A stretch of 5,130 bases of DNA from Spirochaetaceae bacterium (GTDB taxonomy: Bacteria; Spirochaetota; Spirochaetia; UBA9216), in NCBI GenBank assembly GCA_028527945.1, contig JAQQAK010000046.1:1-5130 (forward strand), written 5' to 3'. Of the stretch, positions 1 through 5,130 are shown piece by piece. Each line of letters opens with the position of its first letter. Positions within the stretch are counted from its first letter, which is position 1. Below the pieces are notes generated by a model. It worked only from the letters and a program-made list of their open reading frames with translations. It searched no databases and was not told where the DNA came from. A program made the translations under genes and the position numbers.

Positions 1-296
1 ATCTGAAAAACATTTTGCATTTGTCGCAATAATGGTTCATTTATATATGAAATTGATGCTACCTGCTCAGGAGAAAAAGAATCACCAATAAGCATAATCA
101 TTGTCCGCGTATTTCTAATTCTCCCACTTGAGAAACTTAAATTTTTAGCTCCTACTATTTCTTCAGGCTCATTTAACATTATTGGCACACTAGTATTTGT
201 TAAATCTAAAGCCAAATTGGGGTCATGAAAAGATTCACATGATGTAAAACAAACTACTAATGATACAAGAAAACTAACAAGTAAAAATCTTTTCAT
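1..296 (-). CDS. Putative lipoprotein, N-terminal part (C-terminus beyond the window)
   Basis: The reading frame starts at the ATG at 296-294 and stays open to the left edge, giving 98 codons. The N-terminus is a lipoprotein signal peptide: MKR, a hydrophobic core over about residues 4-17, then FTSC with Cys20 as the likely lipidated residue. Phe at -3, Thr at -2 and Ser at -1 fit the relaxed spirochaetal lipobox better than the strict LAGC form. After cleavage the protein would be anchored by lipid at Cys20; whether in the inner or outer membrane cannot be told. The visible mature part is polar at first (SFHDPNLALDLTNT) and shows no family motif that I recognise. Start choice is supported by AAAGGA seven bases upstream and by a promoter at 335-363. 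It lies 110 bases downstream of the hydrolase gene on the same strand but probably has its own transcript. Function unknown. Confidence 0.8.
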   Translation of the reverse strand, partial: MKRFLLVSFLVSLVVCFTSCESFHDPNLALDLTNTSVPIMLNEPEEIVGAKNLSFSSGRIRNTRTMIMLIGDSFSPEQVASISYINEPLLRQMQNVFQ

Positions 297-303
297 TTTT
301 TTG

Positions 304-309
304 TCCTTT
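304..309 (-). promoter_or_regulatory. Ribosome binding site of the lipoprotein gene
   Basis: Read on the minus strand this is AAAGGA, followed by seven bases (CAAAAAA) and then ATG at 296-294. The match and spacing fix the start of the lipoprotein gene. Confidence 0.75.
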
Positions 310-334
310 CAGTAAATAATTTTAAGTTAGAAAG

Positions 335-363
335 ATTTTAAAGTAGAATTTATTATTTTTCAA
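335..363 (-). promoter_or_regulatory. Predicted sigma-70-type promoter of the lipoprotein gene
   Basis: On the minus strand, TTGAAA (363-358) is followed by a 17-base spacer and TAAAAT (340-335). Both hexamers are close to TTGACA and TATAAT and the spacing is optimal. The predicted transcript start is near 328, leaving a leader of about 30 bases that includes the ribosome binding site. The region is AT-rich, so a chance match is possible, but the spacing and the position just before a gene favour a real promoter. It implies that the lipoprotein gene does not depend on readthrough from the hydrolase gene upstream. Confidence 0.6.
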
Positions 364-406
364 GCTTATATTTACTTTTATTTTACATATTATTTACACT
401 AAAATA

Positions 407-1351
407 TCATTGCATCAATTCTTTAAGTTCTTCAATAACTAAATCTCCATGAGAATGATGAAGTTTATGTCCAGCTCCTGCAACAGTAACAAGCTTGCCA
501 AGAGGAAGGGCTGTCACAAGAGCTTCAGCATTTTCCTTAAAATCTACGACCTTATCTTCTGTACCCGCCATAACAACAACTGGTATTTTTATTTCATTAT
601 ATCTTGGACTTATTGAGCGGACATCACTCTCCATATAAAGAAGCTCTCGTGCTGTAGCTTTAAATGAAACAGGCCTTAAATATAGAGAAGACATTTCATT
701 AGCATATTCTTCGTTAGCAGCTTCTGGAGCAAAGGCATTTTCATAAATATGCTTCGCAGAGCCTCGTCCCAAAGGAAGCAAAATTGTATATGTAAGAATA
801 GGACCTATAACAGGTATATTAGGAAAAGACATAATAGTAGATTCAAGATCTTCATTCATATAAGCAGCAGGTCCAAGTAAAAGAGCGCCTGAAGCGCTTT
901 CAGGGTAATCGAGCAAGTATTCAAGACAAACTGCCCCACCATAAGAATGCCCTACAAATACAGGTTCCACAACTCCAAGGTTTAAAAGCGCTGTATGAAT
1001 GGCTTCAGCCTGATGCTTCAAACTCATGTCTCCATCTTTAAAAGCATCACTATACCCATAGCCAGGACGGTCAAAGGCAATAACATCAAAATTTTCAGCA
1101 GCGTTCTTAAAAAACGAATATGTATATTCCTGTAATGTTCCATCACGGCCATGAATTAAAACAAGTGTTTTCTCATTAGACATACCTTTTCTTAAATAAT
1201 GAAGACTAACATCACCTGCACTTACATAAGCTCCTACTGCGGGGTATTTCTTTGTTATTTGTGTTTCTTCAATTTTACTTATTACAGCAAGGACAAGAAA
1301 CAGAAGCGGAATAGAAAAAATCATAACAAGGCGAATAATTTTATTTCTCAT
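407..1351 (-). CDS. Membrane-anchored alpha/beta hydrolase
   Basis: Alpha/beta-hydrolase fold enzyme, 314 residues from the ATG at 1351-1349. Residues 1-25 are a basic MRNKIIR followed by one hydrophobic segment with no lipobox, so it looks like a signal anchor that places the catalytic domain outside the cytoplasmic membrane. Catalytic features in order: HGRDGT (about 67-72, oxyanion region), FDRPGYGYSD (about 93-102), the nucleophile elbow GHSYGG with Ser136, GTEDKVVD with Asp266 as probable acid, and GAGH with His295. The triad is complete, so an active hydrolase is expected. The substrate cannot be read from sequence; lipids, esters or peptides are all possible in this superfamily. The frame also extends to a TTG at 1375 (eight more residues). 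Neither start has a clear Shine-Dalgarno sequence; I prefer ATG because it puts the basic residues directly before the membrane segment. It is transcribed divergently from dapL. Confidence 0.88.
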   Translation of the reverse strand: MRNKIIRLVMIFSIPLLFLVLAVISKIEETQITKKYPAVGAYVSAGDVSLHYLRKGMSNEKTLVLIHGRDGTLQEYTYSFFKNAAENFDVIAFDRPGYGYSDAFKDGDMSLKHQAEAIHTALLNLGVVEPVFVGHSYGGAVCLEYLLDYPESASGALLLGPAAYMNEDLESTIMSFPNIPVIGPILTYTILLPLGRGSAKHIYENAFAPEAANEEYANEMSSLYLRPVSFKATARELLYMESDVRSISPRYNEIKIPVVVMAGTEDKVVDFKENAEALVTALPLGKLVTVAGAGHKLHHSHGDLVIEELKELMQ

Positions 1352-1417
1352 ATTCTTTATATTATCAGAATACAATTTTTATAACACTATAAGAAAAGTT
1401 AAATATAGTCTGGCACA

Positions 1418-1446
1418 TTTACTGATAAGACCTTTTTTTGTATACT
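1418..1446 (+). promoter_or_regulatory. Predicted promoter of the dapL-mutase operon
   Basis: TTTACT (1418-1423) is a four-of-six match to the -35 consensus. After a 17-base spacer comes TATACT (1441-1446), a five-of-six match to the -10 consensus. Transcription would start near 1453, leaving a leader of about 25 bases. That is too short for a lysine riboswitch or an attenuator, so regulation at this point, if any, would be by a DNA-binding protein or through promoter strength. Confidence 0.62.
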
Positions 1447-1463
1447 AAGGCGAAACTAATTAC

Positions 1464-1470
1464 TAAGAGG
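1464..1470 (+). promoter_or_regulatory. Ribosome binding site of dapL
   Basis: TAAGAGG lies seven bases before the ATG at 1478. It is the best Shine-Dalgarno match in the leader and supports this start. Confidence 0.75.
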
Positions 1471-1477
1471 TTTTTAC

Positions 1478-2698
1478 ATGATAAAGATAAATGAAAACTA
1501 TTCAAAACTTAAAGCTTCATATCTTTTTTCTGATATAGCAAAACGTGTTGCAACGTATCAAAACAACAATCCTGATAATAAAATTATCAAACTCGGTATA
1601 GGAGATGTAACAAAACCTCTTCCGCCAGCATGTTTGGAAGCTTTTCATAAGGGAGTAGATGATCTTGCATCAGAAGACACCTTTATGGGCTATGGTCCTG
1701 AACAGGGATATGCTTTTCTCAGAGAAGCAGTTGCAAAAAATGATTTTGCATCTCGTGGATGCGCAATATCAGCAGATGAAATTTTTATCAGTGATGGTGC
1801 AAAATGTGATACAGGAAATATACAGGAAATTCTTTCAAACGATTGCATCATAGCAGTCCCGGATCCGGTCTATCCTGTTTATGTTGATACAAATGTTATG
1901 GCTGGCAGAGCTGGGACATGGAAAGATGGACGCTATGATAAACTGGTTTATCTTGAGTCAACAAATGAAAACGACTTCATCCCTGCACCTCCAGACGCTA
2001 AGGTGGATGTAATTTACCTTTGTTTTCCAAACAACCCCACCGGAGCAACAGCAACAAAAGAACAGCTTAAACTTTGGGTTGATTATGCCTTAAAAAATGA
2101 TGCCTTAATTCTTTTTGATGCGGCATATGTGTCTTTTATCAGAGATGAAACTCTTCCTCAAAGCATCTATGAAATTGAAGGAGCACGTGAGTGCGCAATA
2201 GAGTTTAGAAGTTTCTCAAAAACTGCCGGTTTTACAGGAACTCGCTGTGCTTATACTGTTGTACCTAAAGAATGCCGAGGATTCACTTCAAATGGAGAGA
2301 AAGCTATGCTTCATCCATTATGGAACAGAAGACATTGCACAAAGTTTAACGGGGTATCTTATCCAGTACAACGAGCTGCGGAAGCTGTTTATTCAGAACA
2401 GGGCAAAAAAGAAGTAAAAGATTTAATTGATTATTATCTGAATAACGCAAAGATAATTCTTCAAGAAATGAAAAAACTGGGATATACCTGTTATGGAGGA
2501 GAAAACTCTCCATATATCTGGATAGATGGCAAAATGGATTCATGGGAATTTTTTGATCTGCTATTAAATAAGGCCGAAGTAGTAACTACTCCAGGAAGTG
2601 GGTTTGGAACTTGTGGTGAAGGTTTTATCAGAATAAGCGCTTTTAATTCTGTCGAAAAAGTTGAAGAAGCAATGGCTCGAATAAAAAAGGTGCTTTAA
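1478..2698 (+). CDS. dapL: LL-diaminopimelate aminotransferase
   Basis: PLP-dependent class I/II aminotransferase of 406 residues, the usual DapL length. In this pathway variant, established in plants, Chlamydia and Leptospira, it converts tetrahydrodipicolinate and glutamate directly to LL-2,6-diaminopimelate and 2-oxoglutarate. This replaces the DapD/DapC/DapE steps and feeds lysine and peptidoglycan synthesis in the cytoplasm. Visible landmarks: KLGIGDVTKPLPP near residues 38-50, GYGPEQGY at 71-78, the DapL-typical SDGAKCD at 105-111, FPNNPTG at 183-189, FDAAYVSF with Asp214 and Tyr217 for the cofactor, and SFSKTAGFTGTR with Lys248 as the Schiff-base lysine and Arg256 nearby. FIRISAF near the end supplies Arg385, expected to bind the substrate carboxylate. 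All key residues are present. The start is set by TAAGAGG at 1464-1470. The stop TAA shares its last base with the ATG of the next gene. Ordinary aminotransferases of the family are the alternative, but the motif set fits DapL closely. Confidence 0.95.
   Translation: MIKINENYSKLKASYLFSDIAKRVATYQNNNPDNKIIKLGIGDVTKPLPPACLEAFHKGVDDLASEDTFMGYGPEQGYAFLREAVAKNDFASRGCAISADEIFISDGAKCDTGNIQEILSNDCIIAVPDPVYPVYVDTNVMAGRAGTWKDGRYDKLVYLESTNENDFIPAPPDAKVDVIYLCFPNNPTGATATKEQLKLWVDYALKNDALILFDAAYVSFIRDETLPQSIYEIEGARECAIEFRSFSKTAGFTGTRCAYTVVPKECRGFTSNGEKAMLHPLWNRRHCTKFNGVSYPVQRAAEAVYSEQGKKEVKDLIDYYLNNAKIILQEMKKLGYTCYGGENSPYIWIDGKMDSWEFFDLLLNKAEVVTTPGSGFGTCGEGFIRISAFNSVEKVEEAMARIKKVL
2685..2690 (+). promoter_or_regulatory. 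Ribosome binding site of the mutase gene, inside the end of dapL
   Basis: AAAAGG lies seven bases before the ATG at 2698 and within the last codons of dapL. With the TAATG stop/start overlap it supports translational coupling and fixes the downstream start. Confidence 0.65.
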
Positions 2699-4416
2699 TG
2701 AATTACAATAGTTTTCAGGAGAATTTTTCAAAATATATACTCTCAGCATCAGGGTTTAGAAAAATATTTTCTCCTGATAACAATGAAGAAAGTTCCTTAA
2801 CCAATATTACAACAGAAGATTCTGCTGCTGCTGCACTCATTGCAGATGTTTTTTCAAGCATGGTTTCATCACACAATGGAAAAACAATTGCGTTAGGCAT
2901 GGATGCAAGACCTACAGGGCCATCTATCGCAGAAATTGTTATAAAAACATTTGAAAATAACGGTTTTACTGTAGTATTTTCCGGAATAACAGCGGCTCCA
3001 GAGTTTATGGCATGGGTAAAAACTACCTCAGAAATTGACGCATTTGCATATATTTCAGCCAGCCACAATCCCATTGGACACAACGGTTTTAAATTCGGTT
3101 TTGAAGATGGCGCTGTCATGGGAGGGGAAAACTCAAAAAACTTTATTTCTAAAATTATTGCTGCAGCGGCAGATGAAGAAAGCTACAACAAATCAGTTAA
3201 AATAACGTCTTTAGCTCCTTCAAAACTGCCAAACCCTGAAGAAAATAAGAAAAATGCTGAAACAGCTTATACTAACTTTTCAGAAATTGTTATTTCAGCA
3301 TCAGATACTGAGAAAGAACAAGCTGATGTTATAAATACGATAAAAAAGTTTGCGTCTAAAATTGGAATTATTGCAGAACTCAATGGCTCTGCTCGAGGCA
3401 GTAGTATTGATAAAGACTTTTTTGAATCATTTGGTTTTAAAACACAATTTATAAATGATACTCCCGGAAATGTTGTACATAGGATAGTACCAGAAGGTAA
3501 TTCTCTTGACCTTTGCCGTGCAGAGTTATTAAAAGCGCATAAGAGAGATAACTCTTTCATTTTAGGTTATGTTCCAGACAATGATGGAGACAGAGGAAAT
3601 GTTGTTTACTTTAATGACAACACTCAAACAACTGAAATCCTTGAAGCTCAGGAAGTTTTTGCTTTATGCGTTAAATCAGAACTTGAGTTTTTAAAATCTG
3701 TGAAACCTGGAGCAAATCCTGCGGTAGTTGTTAACGGACCAACTTCCATGAGAATAGAACGAATTGCAGAAAATTATAATGCAAAAGTCTTTCGGGCAGA
3801 AGTCGGTGAAGCCAATGTAGTGAATCTTGCATCAGAAAAACGTCTTAAAGGCTTTGATGTAAGGATTTTGGGTGAAGGCTCTAATGGTGGTAATATAACC
3901 TACCCCGCAACAGTAAGGGACCCTCTAAACACAATTTTCGCATTAATAAAACTTTTAGCTTTTGGTGGATTCGAATCTATTACAGAAGCAGTTAATTCGC
4001 TGCCTAATTTTTCAACAACAAGCGCTTATGAACCTGAAGCAAAAATGCAGATAGGACAAATAAGCCATGCAAATCTCAAAGAAAATTATGAAAAAATATT
4101 TCCAAAATCTTTTGAAGAACGTAAAACTCAACTGAAAAATGATTATGGTATAACAGATTGGAAAGAAATCAATCTTGAAGGAACAGAATCGAAAATAGGT
4201 GTTGGAAAAACTTTTAGATCAGGAAAAGAAACTGGTGGACTAAAAATAGTATTAACAGGAGAAGGCCGCGATATAGCTTTTCTCTGGATGAGAGGCTCCG
4301 GTACCGAACCTGTTTTCAGAGTAATGACTGATATTGAAGGACACAATTCTTCAGCCATGCAGGAACTTCTGTCATGGCAGCGTGATCTTGTAAAACAAGC
4401 AGCACAAATGGGTTAA
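2698..4416 (+). CDS. Phosphohexomutase family protein (phosphoglucomutase/phosphomannomutase)
   Basis: Alpha-D-phosphohexomutase of 572 residues, close to the long phosphoglucomutase branch rather than the roughly 450-residue bacterial PMM/GlmM branch. The family moves phosphate between C1 and C6 of a hexose through a phosphoserine and a bisphosphate intermediate. The four signature sites appear in order: SASHNPIGHNGFKFG with phosphoserine Ser122; the metal loop DNDGDRG with Asp294, Asp296 and Asp298; the sugar loop GEGSNGG at 392-398; and the phosphate-binding RGSGTEP at 532-538. Ser122 and the metal ligands are intact, so activity is expected. The sugar loop differs from the usual GEESFG, GEMSGH or GEQSGH forms, so glucose versus mannose or amino-sugar specificity cannot be assigned. 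A Lys/Glu/Ser-rich stretch of about 60 residues (155-215) lies between domains 1 and 2. The gene overlaps dapL by one base and is closed by a terminator whose 5' arm lies in its last codons. No gene symbol is safe. Confidence 0.9.
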   Translation: MNYNSFQENFSKYILSASGFRKIFSPDNNEESSLTNITTEDSAAAALIADVFSSMVSSHNGKTIALGMDARPTGPSIAEIVIKTFENNGFTVVFSGITAAPEFMAWVKTTSEIDAFAYISASHNPIGHNGFKFGFEDGAVMGGENSKNFISKIIAAAADEESYNKSVKITSLAPSKLPNPEENKKNAETAYTNFSEIVISASDTEKEQADVINTIKKFASKIGIIAELNGSARGSSIDKDFFESFGFKTQFINDTPGNVVHRIVPEGNSLDLCRAELLKAHKRDNSFILGYVPDNDGDRGNVVYFNDNTQTTEILEAQEVFALCVKSELEFLKSVKPGANPAVVVNGPTSMRIERIAENYNAKVFRAEVGEANVVNLASEKRLKGFDVRILGEGSNGGNITYPATVRDPLNTIFALIKLLAFGGFESITEAVNSLPNFSTTSAYEPEAKMQIGQISHANLKENYEKIFPKSFEERKTQLKNDYGITDWKEINLEGTESKIGVGKTFRSGKETGGLKIVLTGEGRDIAFLWMRGSGTEPVFRVMTDIEGHNSSAMQELLSWQRDLVKQAAQMG

Positions 4417-4432
4417 AACCCATTTGTGTTTT
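4403..4432 (+). terminator. Rho-independent terminator of the dapL-mutase operon
   Basis: CACAAATGGGT (4403-4413) pairs perfectly with ACCCATTTGTG (4418-4428) around a four-base loop TAAA. A G.T and an A-T pair can extend the stem, and TTTT (4429-4432) follows, then AT. The mutase stop codon TAA (4414-4416) is in the loop, so the 5' arm encodes the last residues of the protein. Because the stem is symmetrical and the opposing gene ends at 4437, it may also help end minus-strand transcription, though the tail on that side (CTGCTTGTTTTA) has no immediate T-run. Confidence 0.85.
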
Positions 4433-4436
4433 ATAA

Positions 4437-5130
4437 TTAAATAGGAATAGGCGCTATAACTGAAGAAGAAGTAAACATCCACGAAACAATTAATGCATTC
4501 AAGAATGAACCAAGATATATCTTTCCTGTCAAATTGTAAGCAAACGTTGAAATAAAAATCATCATTATGAGAAGAACACACATGTGTTCTATATTCATAA
4601 TAAAACCTATTAGTGCGCCTCCAGGGCCTGAGAAAGGAACGTTTCCACCTAAAAACAAAGGTATATACTGAATAGCTACAATAATTAAAAGAGGAGCAAT
4701 AACTATCACTATATTTCTTATAGAGAATATTATTGAACTTTTGATAATATTGTTTTTTGGCATTCCGCAAAGTTGCACCTGAAGAAAAATATTAAAATAT
4801 AAATAACCAATAAGAAATAATATAAAATATTCAAGAAACATAATGAACCTGAATGGTGTAAAATCACTGGCATAAGGAAATTTATATCTAAAATCAATTA
4901 ATAGAAAATGCTCAAAAATAGATTCAAGAAAATAAATATAAGCAAAAGTTATAATTGATAACATAAATGTTTTTAAAATATAATTTATTGCTTCAGATTT
5001 ATTATCAAAACCAATTCCTAACTCTTTATATGTTAAATCAGCTCTATTTGGAGCTGTCTTTTTTATCCATCTTTTAAAAATAAAAAAACCAATAATATTT
5101 ATTACAATAAACCAGAAAGCTATTCCATTC
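4437..5130 (-). CDS. Polytopic membrane protein, C-terminal part (N-terminus beyond the window)
   Basis: The frame is open from the right edge to TAA at 4439-4437, giving 230 residues. The in-frame ATG at 4964 is internal: 55 codons upstream of it read as coherent protein. About six hydrophobic segments are visible, near residues 1-18, 56-74, 94-117, 138-160, 172-196 and 204-226. Basic stretches such as FKRWIKKTAPNRADL (about 18-32) are probably cytoplasmic. The pattern YKELGIGFDNKS, then IDFRYKF, then TGKIYLGSFLNALIVSW near the end resembles, from memory, the membrane region at the C-terminus of some bacterial alpha/beta-hydrolase fusion proteins (LGL.FD, DFRFW, TGNIYLGAFINAL). If so, the missing N-terminal part would hold a hydrolase domain; a plain transporter or unknown membrane protein is the alternative. 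It converges on the mutase gene with 20 bases between the stops and is not part of that operon. Confidence 0.75.
   Translation of the reverse strand, partial: NGIAFWFIVINIIGFFIFKRWIKKTAPNRADLTYKELGIGFDNKSEAINYILKTFMLSIITFAYIYFLESIFEHFLLIDFRYKFPYASDFTPFRFIMFLEYFILFLIGYLYFNIFLQVQLCGMPKNNIIKSSIIFSIRNIVIVIAPLLIIVAIQYIPLFLGGNVPFSGPGGALIGFIMNIEHMCVLLIMMIFISTFAYNLTGKIYLGSFLNALIVSWMFTSSSVIAPIPI

Larger units (their letters stand above)
1352..1477. promoter_or_regulatory. Divergent intergenic region between the hydrolase gene and dapL
   Basis: This 126-base AT-rich gap separates the 5' ends of two divergent genes. On the plus strand it holds a good promoter and ribosome binding site for dapL, listed separately. 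On the minus strand I find no convincing -35/-10 pair or Shine-Dalgarno sequence for the hydrolase gene, although TATAAA- and GATAAT-like hexamers occur. No long palindrome that would mark an operator is visible. Confidence 0.6.

Noticed and set aside
364..406. Terminator after the hydrolase gene
   Set aside because: No hairpin with a T-run could be found on the minus strand; the stretch is simply AT-rich.
1199..1384. Plus-strand open frame of 61 codons opposite the hydrolase N-terminus
   Set aside because: Low-complexity Asn/Lys/Tyr/Ile-rich translation, no ribosome binding site, and antisense to the signal-anchor coding region.
1408..1431. GTCT...AGAC inverted repeat in the divergent region as an operator
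   Set aside because: The arms are only four bases with a 16-base centre showing no further symmetry, so it is expected by chance in sequence of this composition.
1447..1477. Possible lysine riboswitch or attenuator before dapL
   Set aside because: With the promoter at 1418-1446 the leader is only about 25 bases, and no hairpin or leader peptide is visible.
2715..3119. Minus-strand open frame of 134 codons opposite the start of the mutase gene
   Set aside because: It lies entirely within a well-supported plus-strand gene with family motifs, has no recognisable domain, and is a shadow of the plus-strand codon pattern.
4372..4770. Minus-strand open frame of 132 codons spanning the terminator
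   Set aside because: It overlaps the membrane-protein frame on the same strand, runs through the terminator into the mutase gene, and has an implausible Tyr/Ser/Phe-rich composition. The other frame gives regular membrane segments.

Overview
The window is AT-rich bacterial chromosome with short intergenic gaps. Most likely it comes from a spirochaete of the Treponema type: it has an LL-diaminopimelate aminotransferase (DapL, known from spirochaetes, chlamydiae, Bacteroidetes, clostridia, cyanobacteria and others), and the lipoprotein cleavage box at the left edge is of the loose kind common in spirochaetes. No rRNA or other phylogenetic marker is present, so an AT-rich clostridium cannot be excluded.

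Layout, left to right. (1) Minus strand, positions 1-296: N-terminal part of an unrecognised lipoprotein, with its own ribosome binding site and a good sigma-70-type promoter (335-363). (2) Minus strand, 407-1351 (or 1375 from a TTG start): a membrane-anchored alpha/beta hydrolase with an intact Ser-Asp-His triad. (3) A 126-base divergent region (1352-1477) holding the plus-strand promoter. (4) Plus strand, 1478-4416: a two-gene operon, dapL followed by a phosphohexomutase-family gene, with stop and start overlapping by one base (TAATG). (5) A strong hairpin terminator (4403-4432) whose 5' arm encodes the mutase C-terminus and whose loop carries the stop codon. (6) Minus strand, 4437 to the right edge: C-terminal 230 residues of a polytopic membrane protein, converging on the operon with a 20-base gap. 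It resembles the membrane domain found at the C-terminus of some alpha/beta-hydrolase fusion proteins.

The operon pairs a lysine/peptidoglycan step (tetrahydrodipicolinate to LL-diaminopimelate) with a sugar-phosphate mutase. A shared role in making envelope precursors is plausible but is inference. The flanking lipoprotein, anchored hydrolase and membrane protein are also envelope proteins, but nothing in the sequence links them functionally to the operon.

I see no mobile element, CRISPR array, tRNA, rRNA or clear new system. The points most worth checking are the unusual substrate loop of the mutase, the one-base coupling to dapL, the terminator embedded in the coding end, and the identity of the two edge-truncated genes.
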